From: Hirudinaria manillensis
Taxonomy: Eukaryota; Annelida; Clitellata; Hirudinida; Hirudinidae
Direction of reading: 5' to 3'
DNA: 64,000 nucleotides
NCBI GenBank assembly: GCA_034509925.1
Contig: CM067527.1
Coordinates: forward strand, 11,183,501 to 11,247,500
Shown here: piece by piece, positions 1-13,146 of the stretch
How positions within the stretch are numbered: position 1 is the stretch's first letter
Layout: each line of letters starts with the position of its first letter
The notes under the pieces: generated by a model
What the model was told of the DNA's origin: nothing
Database searches by the model: none
What the model saw: the letters and a program-made list of their open reading frames with translations, nothing else
Program-made: the position numbers and the translations under genes

Positions 1-202
1 TTCGGTTGCTCCCAACTTCTTGGTGCCTACAGATAAGGATTTCTTCATCCTCAATTTGTGTTCCTTCTGTCAATCTCTTGAAACCGCCGCCAGCCTCAGG
101 TTCGTCTGCTTCTTTTAATCCGGGTTGATTGCTGGTCGTCGGATTGAAAAGGGGTTGAGAAGGGGCCGACTGATTGAAAGCTTGAATGATTGATGGTATC
201 AT
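1..202 (-). CDS. Partial unrecognised exon at the left edge
   Basis: A minus-strand frame is open from an ATG at 202 to the window edge. Its product is hydrophilic and rich in Gln, Pro, Ser, Glu and Gly, beginning MIPSIIQAFNQSAPSQP. An in-frame stop lies just upstream of the ATG, so this could be a first coding exon, or an exon whose acceptor lies inside the frame. A possible donor (T|GTAGGC) at about 30 would end the exon at 31; otherwise the frame runs off the window. Codon use and base composition differ sharply from the AT-rich DNA beside it, which is the main reason for calling it coding. I do not recognise the family. Confidence 0.4.
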   Translation of the reverse strand, partial: MIPSIIQAFNQSAPSQPLFNPTTSNQPGLKEADEPEAGGGFKRLTEGTQIEDEEILICRHQEVGSNR

Positions 203-3200
203 TTGATTGACATCCGGTCATGTTGCTTGTGCCTTTTCTCAATTGAGATTTCAAGAATTATTTTTGATTGAAATTGAAAAGCTACATCATTTCAGGAATG
301 GATGGATGGATGGAAGAACATCATATTCGGATGGATCGACGGATGAATGAATGGACGATTGGATGGGTGAAAGAATGACGGAATTCACGGCGCCTCGGGA
401 TTAAAAGTCTTAAATGATTTCTGCAAACATTGGTCCTGGGTTTCTCTGTGACAACAATGATTAAAAGGGTGTTTGGTTTAACGATGACGCCAAGTCGATG
501 ATGATGATGATGATGACGACGGTGATGACGATGACGACGACGATGATGACGGTAGTGATGATCAAACCTAAGGTACTTGTTGCGGTGCAGCGATTGAAAT
601 GATAATCACATACGAAATCATTTTCCTCTCCGCTCTGAGTTTCACTCGCGTCGTCATGGAAACGTGACCTTTCGTTTAATTGGGTCTCGTATCGTAATAA
701 TCCGCGCGACTTTCCACCTGTCTGTCCGTCCATTCATCCACTCCTCCATCTATCAATCCATACATTCATTCATCCTTCCATCCATCCATCCATCCATCCT
801 TACATACATATATTCATCCAACAATAGATCCAATCGTCACTCTATCCATCAACCCAGTCATCCATCCATACTCCTCAGTCCTTTTGTCCATCCATATCCA
901 GCCAACCATCAGTCCATCCATCCACCTTTCTGAGTTGCAGTCACGATGGGCAGTCGATTGAGCGACTGATCCAAATTGCATCTCCAGAACTGTTTATTCA
1001 TTTTCCATTTTTCCCAATTTTTCACTTTCATCTGTCATGTTTCTTCTTTTCCCTGACCGTCCATCGATCATCTGTCGGTTGCATTCATTAATGCACGTCC
1101 CATGTTAAATACCAAGCCGGCCATCCATACGTCAATCCATTTCATTCCAGTACGGACCAAGTCGGATGATTATCTTTCGAGTCATCACTCATCATTCCTA
1201 CAATCTGTTCATCCACGCAAAACTGTCTCTGAACTCTGAATTCTAAATAGGAACCCGTCAAAATGCTCAAAACCACCCACTCGGTTTGTGACGCCGTCCA
1301 CATCAAGGCAAAGGAAGACCTCAAGATGACCATCCACTCATCAATCCATCCACAAGTCCATCCATCCATCCGACCATCCATCCATCCATCATTTTCACTC
1401 ATCCACCTACTCACTCAATCCATCACCTGGTCACCCATCAGTCAATCCACTCGAATGTTTTATTATCGCAGCCTCCAACGTAAATCTCGGCCACCATAGA
1501 AGCACTTGCTTTCTGAGAATCGCCACAAAAACCGAACCTAAATTACTGCTTCCGGGGAAAACCCGCAAAATGAAAGCGAAAGTTTCGGGCAAATAAAAAA
1601 CAGTCCATCCTCATATTTACTTTCACTGCCTCTATTGGATGTGGTTAATTAGGAATAATAATAATAAATATAAATAATTAATTAATTATGAAAATCATAA
1701 CAAATGCAATTCTAATAAAAAAGCGATCGTAAATAAATATTTTTAATTTACCGATTTCTTATTAAAACTGCATAAAACCCAAATTAAAAGCTGTGAAAAT
1801 ATTACTGATATTGTAAAGTGAAGACGACCTGTTGTTACAGAAGATGATGATGGTGGTCATTATGCCATTGTAATCTAACAATTGTGATGACCATAAAAAA
1901 TAAATTCGAAAATATTCAAAAACTATTCCAATTTTAATAATAATAAAAAGAACAAAAACAAGAAAGAATTATCTCAGTTATTAGTGATTTAAATTAAATT
2001 TCAGAATAATTTTTGGTTAATTCCGATTTAATTTCACAATTTTTCAGAATGAAATCCTCAAGCAATTCTGGAGCAAATCTAGAATTCTTAAAGAAACTGT
2101 TTCTCCAAACAATTGCTTTTATATCCGACAGAAAAACAAAAAGCGCGAGAGGTGTTTTCTGTGGTAGACACAAAGACCATTGGCGTCTTCTAAGATTCCA
2201 AGGTGCTGGGTTCCAGATTAACTTTCTTTTACAAAAATTGGACACGTTTTGGTGTCCATACGAGGGGGGATTAGGTCCCATTTTGACCAATTTTTGGCCA
2301 TTTTCTTGGGGGGGGGGGTTCTTAGATTTTTAGGTTTTTAGAATTTTAGAATTTTGGTCATCGAGTTGCATCCAAGATTAGAAATGTAGCGCGTTTTTTT
2401 TGTGGGATTTTTTCCGTCATAAAATTTTATTTCATTAAATTTCTGACTCAATTGAAGCATCCTGTTGCATTCAGTTTTTATTTTATTTTTTTTATTATAT
2501 TACATTATTATTATTATTATATTTTTATTATATTTTATTATTTTCTCTGAAAAATAAAAATTTCCATCGGTTAAAAGAATTTATCCGTTTAATTGGGATT
2601 AATTAGGCATTAATCTTTCAACGAATCATGATTCGTTTCCTCCAACGACCTTCAATTTCTTTGACCTTCGAATTTTTAGATGTTTTAGAAATTTTTACGA
2701 TTTAATGAGAACAAATTAATTTGGTTTTGAGTAAGAAATTTGTATTGTTGTTGCTGTGGTCGTTGTAGCTATGGTTGTTGTTGCTGTGGTCGTTGTTGCT
2801 GTGGTCGTTGTAGCTATGGTCGTTGTTGCTGTGGTCGTTGCAATGTCAATGCAATGCTACTAATTGCAGTTGGTTTTTTAATTTATTGAAGATAGTATTT
2901 CTTTTAAATTGAATTTAATTTCCTTTAAATCTTCATTTAAATTCATAGAATTATAAAACGCACCATTGCCAAACTTCGTATGACGTCACTGTAAGGCCAC
3001 GCCACGGGTGATAACGGTTTGATAACGCTCAAAAAGTCACGTGCTTAAGCGTGCAATTAAGGAACAAAAATAAATATAAAAAAAATTAATTAAAAACAAA
3101 AATAAGAAGAAATAAAAGAGTACAACGAAGCAAAACACCTACACTTAACATCTGAATGTGCCAACGAACTACTAAATTACTTTTTGCAACTACCAGCCAA

Positions 3201-3229
3201 AATAAAGGTTTTCTCTTTCCTGTCTGTAG
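203..3229. other. Non-coding, low-complexity stretch
   Basis: Mostly AT-rich DNA with TCCA/TGGA microsatellite stretches (about 295-345, 720-920 and 1330-1400), GAT/GAC runs (495-560) and a GTTGTTGCTGTGGTC-type repeat (2740-2840). The open frames here are repeat translations such as Ile-His-Pro-Ser runs. No convincing exon was found; a slightly GC-richer patch at 2040-2330 has no splice-bounded frame. Confidence 0.6.
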
Positions 3230-3490
3230 ACCAATGTCTTACACGTCCATCGATCCAGGAGTGATATCGAAGCTGCCAATAGCCAATTCATTTCACGGAC
3301 TTCCAAGCCCAAACCGCCAAAGGGGAGTCCGTCGGTGCCCTTCAACCCAGGATCAATTTCCCCACCCGAAATTGGGGTCAACAAAGAGCGTCTATTAATT
3401 TGTTCTGGCAAGTCCCTCGAGACGCTATTTTCAATTACATGTTCCCCTTGCTTTATGTCCGTTTTATTGACCGGTCGGCATTTACTTTGA
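3230..3490 (+). CDS. Candidate terminal exon, unknown protein
   Basis: A strong acceptor (pyrimidine run followed by CTGTAG at 3220-3229) opens a frame of 86 codons ending in TGA at 3488. The product is Ser/Pro/Lys-rich in its first half (for example SRTSKPKPPKGSPSVPFNPG) and mildly hydrophobic near the end. Base composition is more balanced than in the flanks. No partner exon could be placed upstream, and the family is not recognised. The reverse strand of the same patch is also open and has a good donor (GTAAGA), so the strand is not certain. Confidence 0.3.
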   Translation, partial: TNVLHVHRSRSDIEAANSQFISRTSKPKPPKGSPSVPFNPGSISPPEIGVNKERLLICSGKSLETLFSITCSPCFMSVLLTGRHLL

Positions 3491-4429
3491 TTTTTGTTTG
3501 TCCAACTGTTTCTCGCCTGGACGGACTTGAATTTACTTTTGCCAAGTTGATCAATCTTTGCCCCTCTGATTGACTGATTGATTGTCTAATTTAGTGATGA
3601 ATGAATGAATGAATTTATTTATTTAATTATTTATTTATTGGCTAATTGTAGGGTTATTTAGTTAATCATCCGGTTTATTGATTGATTGATTGATCGATCG
3701 ATCGATCGGTCGATTGATTGAAATGATTGATTAATTGATTGAAGTTGGTGTAAATTATAAGGAATTGAATAGAGTTACATTAAAAAATAACCGGAATGAT
3801 TAAGTGAATGACAATTTAAAAATGTTAATAATTGGCCTTGATCAGTATGTAATATTAAAAAATATGAATAATAATTAAATTCGCCCCTCCCACAATGTCC
3901 ACAACCCCTCCATCCAATTGGTCGAAGGAGGTTCATTATCTTAAACACACGACAGATAATTTGGGAAATAAGCAGGGTTCATCCGGTGCAGACGTTTTCC
4001 TTGTTTGTTGCAAATCAAAGGCAATTATTTCAAATAAGTACATATTTGACCTTGATGGCATGGTGATGACGACGACGACGATGACGATGGCGATGATGAT
4101 GATGACGATGATGATGATGATGATGATGACGATGATGGTGATGGTGATATCTCGTTCGCCATTACGCTCTTGGAAATATTTAATTGTCATAATCGTCTCA
4201 TTCCTTCTCCTCATTTTAAAAGTCATTAAATCATCGTCATCATCAACATCGTTCAGTCGTTTAGTAGTAGTCTTCATCATCATCCATCATAACCAAGAGC
4301 CTCCTCCCCCTATTCATCATCATCATCGTCGTCGTCGTCATCATCCTTAACGTCGTTGTCGTCATCATCACCATCGTCGTCATCGTCGTCATCGTCGTCG
4401 TCTTCGTCGCCATTGTCATCATCACTGAC
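3491..4429. other. Non-coding DNA with TGAT and GAT/GAC repeats
   Basis: Contains a (GATT)n to (GATC)n run at about 3680-3720 and alternating GAT/GAC triplets at 4060-4150 and 4310-4415. If the DUF7044-like exon is real, this is probably intron of that gene. The open frames on both strands are translations of the triplet repeats. Confidence 0.5.
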
Positions 4430-4605
4430 TAGCCTGTTCTCCAGGACAAAATGGTTCTTCTTCATTTCAACGCAGAATCCCACTTTAGAGATGACCTTTG
4501 ACCCGATGTCGATTGATCCCAGGTCACCTTCGAACCACCTGCCTCTCCAGGTGATCGGAAAGGTGCACGTCGTGTTGTCACCTCCACGTCCGTTGTGATT
4601 GAGCT
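4430..4605 (-). CDS. Internal exon of a DUF7044-like extracellular protein
   Basis: This 176-nt minus-strand exon has an acceptor GACCAG| at 4606 and a donor CTA|GTCAGT after 4430. It translates to about 58 residues with the pattern C-T-F-P-x2-W-x-G-x-W-F, then a glycine and isoleucine-rich stretch, ISKVGFC and a final FVLENRL. That pattern is, from memory, typical of the cysteine-rich ectodomains of invertebrate membrane proteins annotated DUF7042-DUF7045, especially DUF7044. Such genes normally start with a signal-peptide exon and continue with several more cysteine-rich exons. I could not place those partners with confidence. A weak signal-peptide candidate lies at 8369-8518. The intron just downstream is packed with GAC/GAT triplets. 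Confidence 0.55.
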
Positions 4606-4644
4606 CTGGTCACAAAATGAGACCAAATCAGATATTCATTTCGC

Positions 4645-4699
4645 TAGCTAATCATCCATCCATTCACCCGTCCATTCATCCTTCCATCCATCCATCCAT

Positions 4700-4731
<32 letters not shown>

Positions 4732-4835
4732 ACATCTGTCCATCCATCCATCCGTCCATACATCTGTCCTTTCGTCCGTCCACCGACCAGTCCATCCGTC
4801 CGTCCATCCATCCATATGCCCTTCCGTCCATCCGT
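4645..4835. repeat. TCCA/TGGA tetranucleotide microsatellite
   Basis: An imperfect TCCA array with CGTC and ATAC variants. It is readable on both strands without stops, giving spurious His-Pro-Ser-Ile or Trp-Met-Asp-Gly frames. Confidence 0.9.
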
Positions 4836-5137
4836 TCAATTTAATTATTTGTTTATTTTTTTTAATAAAATCTACTCGTTCGGTGTTCTCTAAAGTTTCG
4901 TTTTCCCGGAGAGAATGATGAGGAGATGTTGAGTGAGGGTTGTTCAGATTAACTTTTATAAAAAGAAGATGGATAAGAAATTAGGTTTAATTAAATATAA
5001 TGTGATACCATGAAGTACAATATTAGCTGGTATTGCGGATAGATAGCGAATGACATTGTAAGATAACTAGTATCAAGGAGTGATACTCGGCGATATGGAG
5101 CGATATTCAGCAACACAGAGTGATACTCAGCAACATA

Positions 5138-5310
<173 letters not shown>

Positions 5311-5768
5311 TGATACTCAGCAACACCGAATAAGACGAAGGGAAGAAGTGAAGATGGAAGCCAGAGGGAAAGTCCCGAACGGTTCGTTTGACAATGTTGA
5401 TTGGAACGTGGAATTGATCAGACGATGACGAAGACGACGATGATGACATTCAGCTTGGATGGATGGACGGACGGACGGATGGATGGACGATGATGATGAT
5501 GGCGAAGAATCCACGTATTCATTCATGTATCTGTCCATCCATCACTATAATAATCCATCCAACCGCTCTTCCGTCCATCCGCCCACTCCACATTCCAAAA
5601 TATCAGCTCCGTCCGTTTCCAGCATTTTCTCCGCTTAAAAGGCTTCGAAGTTATTAAAGGTTTCAGTTCAACGTAATATTTTTTAAGGAATTAAAGACTT
5701 TTTTAAGAACCGAATGAAAATGAAATTCTATTTATTAACGTTATGATATATGAATTAATAAATGATTT

Positions 5769-5827
<59 letters not shown>

Positions 5828-7102
5828 TAATAATAATAATAATAATTCGGTTCGTTAGCGTAGCATATTTATTAAATCATTATCGTCATCATCTTTAAGC
5901 ATCTGATTAGCTATCGAAATAGCAATAAATCAATAAATTTCGAAATAATAATTTAATGCCACACTCGAAATTCAGCATTTTTCTGATTTCAACGAATATC
6001 TTAATTTTTTCTTTTTTTTTGGCAAATATTTAAAGAAAAAGTCCCACAAAAACTTCTTAAATCTAATCAGCTAAGCAATTAATTAATTTATTTATTAATC
6101 AAAACAAAAATAATAATTGTTTATTATTTATTGTTTATTATTTATTTATTTATTTATTTTTGTTCGTTTCCATAGAAACCGTAAGTCTAATGTCGATAAA
6201 TGTTTGTTTGTTTTACTCAATAATTGCACTAATCAGTGCCTAAATGTTAAGCATCAATGCATCCAAGATTAGACAAGCGGTTAAGCCTATTAATGCCTGA
6301 ATAATTAAGAATTTTGATTAATTTGCATAAATTAGCATTTAATTAAATTGTATTATTATTATTCTTTTTGATTCAAATAAATCGCGAATTGAATTTCGTA
6401 AACAAACCTTTGCTTCTGTCAGAGCGAACAGTTGCCATCTTCATAGTCATCATCATCATCGTCGTCGTCGTCACGATCATCATCAAGACATGGAAGTTTA
6501 TCATCTTCATAGTCTTCATCTTCATCGTCGTAGAGATGGTTGTATAATTAATTTGTATTCATTAATAATTAATACTTATTTTATTAAAATGTGGTGACCG
6601 ATTTGAAAGTTAAACGTGAACTGAACGAAATGAATTTCTTTGGTATTTATCTTATTTATTATAAATATATAAATAAAAATATTAAATAATATTATTTAAC
6701 TTATTCCTAAAAAAATACGATTTTAATTTTTATTAACTTATGTTTGCTTCAATTGTTATTAAATTCAGAATAAATATCGGTCATGCCATGCTTCATCATT
6801 AGCTCTTAACGATTAAAAACATAATTACAATTATATTATCAATTACATTTATAATCAATTAGAATTATATTTCATTATGTTATTAATTAAAATTAAAATG
6901 TTTATATTTTAGATTTAAATTAATTTTAAGTTAATTAAAACGATTAGAGTTATTTAAATGATATTAAATTGCGATTAAATTGTTAAATAATCGATTAAAT
7001 GCGATTAAAATGTCGAATGAAGTATCCAGTGTCGTATGCTCTGTTCTTTTATAGGTCCTTCTTTTCCAGGATCATCGTCGTCGTACTCCTCCTCCTCTTC
7101 TG

Positions 7103-7140
<38 letters not shown>

Positions 7141-8368
7141 CCGTCTAAATGTATATATGTGTACAAATAATTATATATAGATATTATTATACTATTTGTT
7201 TATCTTTATTAAAATATTGGCTTATTTGATAGTAATTGATAGAAAATATGATCTTTATAGCAATAATAATATTAATAATAATATTGATTATGGGTTATGG
7301 ATACTACTAATTAAAGTTTTATTCTTTAATATTTCCTCAATAATATTTGTTATTATTTACATCTTATTGAATTAAATTGTCAAGGTCATTGAATAAGTGA
7401 CCTTTAGGTTTTAAAATGTCAAAATTCAGTGAATGCATCTTGCCAAGGTGAAGAGGAAAATGTTATTTATCGTCTGCTTATCTCCCGCTTTCCTCATAAA
7501 ATATTTTTGCCGGATTAAATTAACATTTTTAATAACAAATGAAATTTATTCAGAAACAAATTCTCAGATTAAAAGACTGCATTATTAATCTATTTCTGTG
7601 CATTTGATTTTGAAAATAAAAATAAATAATTTTTAATTTATGTGTAAATAAATCGAGGGTAATTTATGAATACGTAATGAATCCTAAAAATAAAAACAAA
7701 GTTGTTTTTAAACATTTAAAATTTATAATTGATAATTAATTCAATCGAAAATTAATACTAATTAATATTGATTATTATTATTATAATTATTATTATTATT
7801 AATTAATTATTAATTATTTATATATTATTAATTATAAATCGAAATTATTTTTTTATTCGAATTACTAGAGTTTATTTTATTTATTTATTTAAAATGACTT
7901 TTAAGCGCTAAAATTAAACTGGCATTGACAAGCACTTAATCACGTGACCAAGGATTGTTCGTGTCGTCTGCTTTTTCCCGCCTTTTTAATTATTTAATTC
8001 CCATGCTGCAGTACTTCTTGCTTGAGATTCTATAGGTCATCCATCGTCGTCGTCGTCGTCGTCATCATCATCACCGTCATCATCGCTTTTGCTTTTGCTA
8101 TAAATAAATAAATTAGAATAATTATCGCATTAAATATTAAAAATCACATTATTAAAATTATTGTCTCGTACAATTTAAAGATGAAGATGACGAAGATTTG
8201 ACATTGTTTCAATTGATCTTTTTTTTTTATTTTTCTGTTCATTTTGAATCTAAAGGATCATTACCATGACACTTTCAACATGAGCTACCATCATCGTCGT
8301 CGTCATCGTCATCATCGTCACCACTCCACCATCATTATTGTCATCGTTATCATTGTCGTCATAGGTAC
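5311..8368. other. AT-rich DNA without a supported gene
   Basis: Long TTAATTAA-like AT tracts, an (AAT)n array at about 5770-5845 and CAT/CGT triplet runs at 6445-6530, 7070-7140 and 8040-8090. On the minus strand the run near 7070-7110 reads as an acidic Glu/Asp stretch, but no exon borders support it. Nothing else is seen. Confidence 0.6.
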
Positions 8369-8518
8369 AGCATCGATGCAATTCATGCATCTGAAGTTCA
8401 TCGCCGGGTGAAATTGGGTGAAACCTCTCAAATGTTGGATGGACGAAGGGACGGCATTGTCTGCGTCAATGATGCAGAAAGTGGCGACGACTACGACGAT
8501 GGATGGGTGGGTAGGCAT
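8369..8518 (-). CDS. Weak candidate signal-peptide exon
   Basis: A minus-strand ATG at 8518 is followed by a short hydrophobic segment (MPTHPSIVVVVATFCIIDA) and a 30-residue cysteine-containing tail. The frame ends at a possible donor, GCT|GTACCT, after 8369. It could be the first exon of the gene that contains the DUF7044-like exon at 4430-4605, since nothing clearly coding lies between. However, the donor phase (0) does not match the phase 1 start of that exon, so at least one more exon would be required. Both strands are open here. Confidence 0.2.
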
Positions 8519-9485
8519 GTGGAGGGGAGGTCTGAGGAACGATGGGGCAGAGGCACCCTGAGTGGCTGCTCCACTTCCACCCTTGAATGGCTGTTTCTCC
8601 AGCCGAATATTGATGAGAATAAAAAAAACAGAAAGAAAGGAGGTCATCAGATTGTTGGTTCTCTCCCCCCGGAAAGAAACGGGTGTCTTTACATCGCTGG
8701 AAGTGATGACAATGGAGGCCTTCGATGATTATGATGGCACTGTTGGTGATGACGACGATGATGATGATGAGGAGGAGGAGGAGAAGAAGGATAGAGAGTA
8801 AGAAGAGGGTATGTGAATTAATAAACCAATGAAATGGCCGTGATCCGATCCATTCATTGGTTATTCCGTCAATTCACTCCTCCATCTCGATCCATCCATC
8901 AGTCATGAACATGATGAATTTCATTTCTTAAACATCATCCCAATGGGTCCCAGTCCGACCGACGAAGAAAAAATAGGCTCGTCGTGTATGAAATCAGTTC
9001 GAAAAGCCGCCAGTCTTAAAGATTCGTGTTCAATGCACAGATTAGTCCTTCTACTTCGCTCGATTATGATAATGGTCGTTGCTGTTGCTGTTGTTGTTCC
9101 TGTTCTTGCTAATGCTATTGATGATGATGATGATGATGTTACGAATAGATGGACGGTTGGATGCTCGGAGAAATAAAAGAGAAACGATGGAAAGGACCGT
9201 GAAGGAGGAAACAATTGAGTCGCAGTAACAAGGGTCGCTCGGGGACATACAAGAATTTGAGCCACGAGCCATCATCATGGGGTTTTTATATCACAGCTGA
9301 TGATGATGATGTTGATGATGATGATGATGCTAACGATGACGGCGATGATGACGATGAAGGTATGGACGATGGTGACGACGATTAGCTGATATTTTAAATA
9401 TTAAAAAAATATTAAAATTATAAATTCGTATTTGGACTGACTTTTGAATGCTTTATGTACCCCAACAGGATGTAAAGACGGCTAA
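8519..9485. other. Triplet-repeat-rich DNA, no supported gene
   Basis: GAT/GAC and GAG triplet runs (8740-8790, 9115-9140, 9296-9380) create open frames on both strands. No splice-bounded coding exon was found. Confidence 0.5.
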
Positions 9486-9641
9486 TTGATCTGCTGTTTG
9501 GACATCACCCCCTACCCAAAGGTGATCCATGGTGGACTAAGTTGGATTGAGAACAATGGTCGTCCATTGCTTCCTATACCAGACCATACTACCTATTTGG
9601 CCAAGATCTTTCCAAATGATAATCAAATGCAGCCTTATTAG
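9486..9641 (+). CDS. Orphan coding-like island
   Basis: A plus-strand frame of about 51 codons stands out from AT-rich surroundings. It includes DITPYPKVIHGGLSWIENNG and ends at TAG 9639-9641. A good acceptor-like sequence (CCCCAACAG, near 9470) precedes it, but every frame that opens there meets a stop before the coding-like part. It may be an exon relic, a retrocopy fragment or chance. The family is not recognised. Confidence 0.2.
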   Translation: MICCLDITPYPKVIHGGLSWIENNGRPLLPIPDHTTYLAKIFPNDNQMQPY

Positions 9642-11056
9642 CTGATGTAATATTAATATTAATACATTAAAATATCTTCCATGGGTGTTAATTATTCATG
9701 AGAGCTAATTTATGAGGCGCTTGTCTCACTCTAAGGTTTTGTTTGATAATAAATTATAATATCTTATCGAAAATAAATGCTTATATTTTGTTGGTATCGA
9801 AATATATTTTTAATATGTTAATATTGAGTTGTAATCATTTCTCGTTATTACACGAAATTCAAATAATGATTCCTTTTTGCAGATTATTTTCTTGAAAGGC
9901 ACTTCAAATACTCTGAAACACACTCGGCAATTGGGCTTCCTTTTGAAATCTAATTTGTAATTTTTGTTTTCCGTGCTTTAAAAACAAGAAGAAAGAATTT
10001 ATTAATCAAAAGAAATATTTAAACGGATTAATACGGACTCCGAAGTCGTCTCACTCAAGCGAACTGTTGGGAAAGAAAATGAAATTGTCGCTTCAGTCGT
10101 CTGTGGTTTCCTGTCCATTGGAAACTTTTTGCATTTTGGGAACGTAAAATGAATTTCAAATATTATTTGAATTATTATTTAAAAGTTAAATTGCTTAATG
10201 AGTACACACTCTCTGTTCTGTTTTCATTTATAACTGCCTTAAAAGTAAAGTGCTCGGAGCTCTGATGTAATGTTTTTTTTATTATATATAAAGATATAAA
10301 TCATTTCTTTATTGATAAAATAGTTGATGCAAACAAAATTTCAGGCAATCATTTGTCACTTTATTTGATAATAATAATATTATTAATAATAATATTGATC
10401 AATATATTATTTATATTAACGTCAAATCACAAAAACAATTACCAATTTCATCGTAAATGTAATTTATTATTTATTTCTTATTTATTTATTATTTTGTCAA
10501 AAAAATAAAATGTTCAGAGGCCTTTTTTATCGTCTGCTTCGCGATGCATCTTAATCATTAGGCTGATAAGCATTAAGTGTTTACAAGCATTTGTCATCAA
10601 GGCCATCACGTACAATTGCTTAATACAACAAATTATCATTGATAACAGGTTACCTAAAACAGAAATAAATTAATATAATCGTCTGATTAAAACTATAATC
10701 TGATTTTTTTTAAAAATAATGATTTTAATTACATAAACAATCCTCCTTAAAAATCACACCTTAGCCAGAACAGTAAATTTGTTTTGTCAGTAAACTTTTC
10801 AATTTTCTCAAAACGTCTGTAGGATTGTGAAAGAAATTCAATGCTGAGTAAAAGCCATAAATAATAAACATTAGTACTACTCAGTGGCTTTACAGAATTA
10901 GTAAAAAAAATTATTATAAAAACATTATTTACAAAAACAATATTAAAATATCTACATTAAAAATGGCATCTTCTTGAAAATGGTGAAGAATCACTCATCA
11001 GATTGCAAAGCATCAACATCTGAAGATTTTCTTGTTTTTCAAGTGTTCAAGTGAAA
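9642..11056. other. AT-rich DNA, nothing seen
   Basis: No splice-bounded frame, RNA gene or long repeat was seen. Short TAATATTA and ATTATT motifs are frequent. Confidence 0.6.
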
Positions 11057-13146
11057 ATGTTGAGTGACCGTCAACGTAGACCAAAGGTTGATTTCAGAAA
11101 AAGATTTTACCAGTTTTTGCATAATCTTTTTAAAATGATTTACAGGTGAAAACTTACATATTATCATTAATTATGTAATTATTAATAACTATTTGTTAAT
11201 GAATTATTCAATAAAAGACCAGAAATAAATGCATAAAGTGTGATTCAAAATTGGGGAAAAAATGATTTTCATAAAAATGCATTTCAAGCTGACCAGACAT
11301 TTATAAAAGAGTCCCTTTTTTGATCACTTCATCTGAATTTGGGACCATGATTTCGAAAATGTTGGTTGGATTTAAAATATTGAGATATAATAAAAATATA
11401 TAAATAAATATTTAATTAAAAAATGTACAAATAAATAAATATGAAAATTCACGAGCACTTCATTCCTTGTCTGTAATTTGTACTTTTATATAAATTTTGA
11501 ATTACTCCGAAGCGAATTCGAAAACATTTTTTTATTTATTTGCTTTTTGATGATTCTAAATATAATTTTAACAGGAATGTCGCATTGTTTCTGTTGTTAT
11601 CAATCAGTCTGCTTCCAACAGGCAGTGCCACAGAGAATCAAAAAGGCAGGTTACAATTCGTGTCTTTTACAAAATATTCAACAATGTTTCAATTCGCAAT
11701 TCCCGACTAAAACCTATTTGTTATGAGTTAAACCAATTTTAAATAATCACGATTGCATTATTAATTCACTAATCATTTCATCAAAGACTTCTCACGATTT
11801 GAGGGTCGCGAAACAAATTACACGAAACTCTTGAAATAGAATGAACTCCTACCGATCTTATAATTTTCTAATGCTGTCTTCTTCGAACCAAAAGAATTAT
11901 AATAATAATAACAAATAATAATAATAGAAATAATAATAACTCCAGACCGAACCCTTTTTTATTTAGAGCCTCTGATGAAAGACTACATGATATTCGCCAA
12001 CCACATGCGAATAGAACAGAAGAAAAATTATTGGAAGAACAGAGAAAGTTGGAAGAAGAGAAATTGCTAGAAGAGCAGAGAAAGTTGGAGAAGGAGACCG
12101 AGACTGAAAAATTACAAAATTTTGTGAAGATCTTCAAAATAACAAGGGATGGTCTTAGAACAGAAGTTGGATATTCTCATTTGCAATTTATAAAAGCAAT
12201 AATTGCTTGTGTGAGTTGGACAAACCAAGGATGACAAATGAATCAATTTCTGAATACAAGAATTCAGAAAAAGCACAAATTCACATTTTTAATCTAAGTG
12301 AATTGCCTTGAAAGCAACTTAGTTACATGACATCAACATCTTAGTGACTTAATGACATTAAAACAATTTACCAATAGTTAAACATAATTCAGATGGTTTA
12401 GAAATAAAAATATAAACAACCAAATTCTGTTGCATCCTTTGCATTAATGGAATCTTGAGTCAACTTCAAAAGTTATAATTGATTTCAACAGCTCCTTGAC
12501 CAATGGTCTACAATTTCCATCTGAAAAATCTCTTCAACTCATTTGTCAGACTCAATTTTTGCCTTATCTCTTTTCAAATGTTTATTTTATGTTTCCTCTT
12601 CCATGCTTCAACAATTCTCTACTTTTAAAAAAGCTGTTTCTTGTATTGACAGCCTGCTGATCTTGAATTTCTTGGATGTTGCATTTTTACTTTCACTTTA
12701 ATATCCCTCCCTGATGAAAAAATTCAATGCATAATGTACTTTGAGCCATTTGCCACAGAACTTCATGCATTTGATGAGCCTACATTTATACGAATTGGGT
12801 AATCCCAGGTTCAGCCTGCTATCTGAGTATTCCCTCATTATGTTTGCATTGTTAAAACCAGCCCAAAATAAACATGTCTGGAGTTTCCTTTCTCATGAAT
12901 AATAAACTATGCCCTTGACTTTCTATGAAGTGATTACATTTCATATAAACAATCATCAGCCTGAGATAAGGTAAACAACTAAATTCTTATATATAGACTA
13001 CAAAATCTTATGTAATACAAACATTCTCTTTTAGGAACTCTGGCTGCGATGTTCAGCTGACAAATCATGCTTTAAAGTGTCCATTCCACCAAGTCACCAT
13101 AAAGGAGACAGCAATAGGATCAAAATTTCAGTTCATGGAAGCATAA
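11057..13146 (+). CDS. Candidate coiled-coil protein, 4 or 5 exons
   Basis: Four exons join in one frame: 11057-11145 (ATG start, ends phase 2), 11967-12210 (donor GTGAGT), 12653-12798 and 13035-13146 (TAA). Together they give 196 residues. A further 75-nt exon at 11575-11649 can be inserted without changing frame and would add a hydrophobic segment (NVALFLLLSISLLPTG). Exon 11967 encodes a strongly charged coiled coil with a tandem LLEEQRKLEEEK-type repeat. It is followed by a compact segment whose spacing loosely recalls the RWD-type end of Spc25 kinetochore subunits (GL-x2-EV-x4-LQF). The last exon does not fit Spc25, and the hydrophobic exon would argue for a membrane protein instead. The name is therefore withheld; frame continuity across three introns is the main support. 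Confidence 0.42.

Noticed and set aside
11868..12137. Ser/Asn/Phe-rich minus-strand frame
   Set aside because: Antisense to the coiled-coil exon on the plus strand, which has a good acceptor and a GTGAGT donor.
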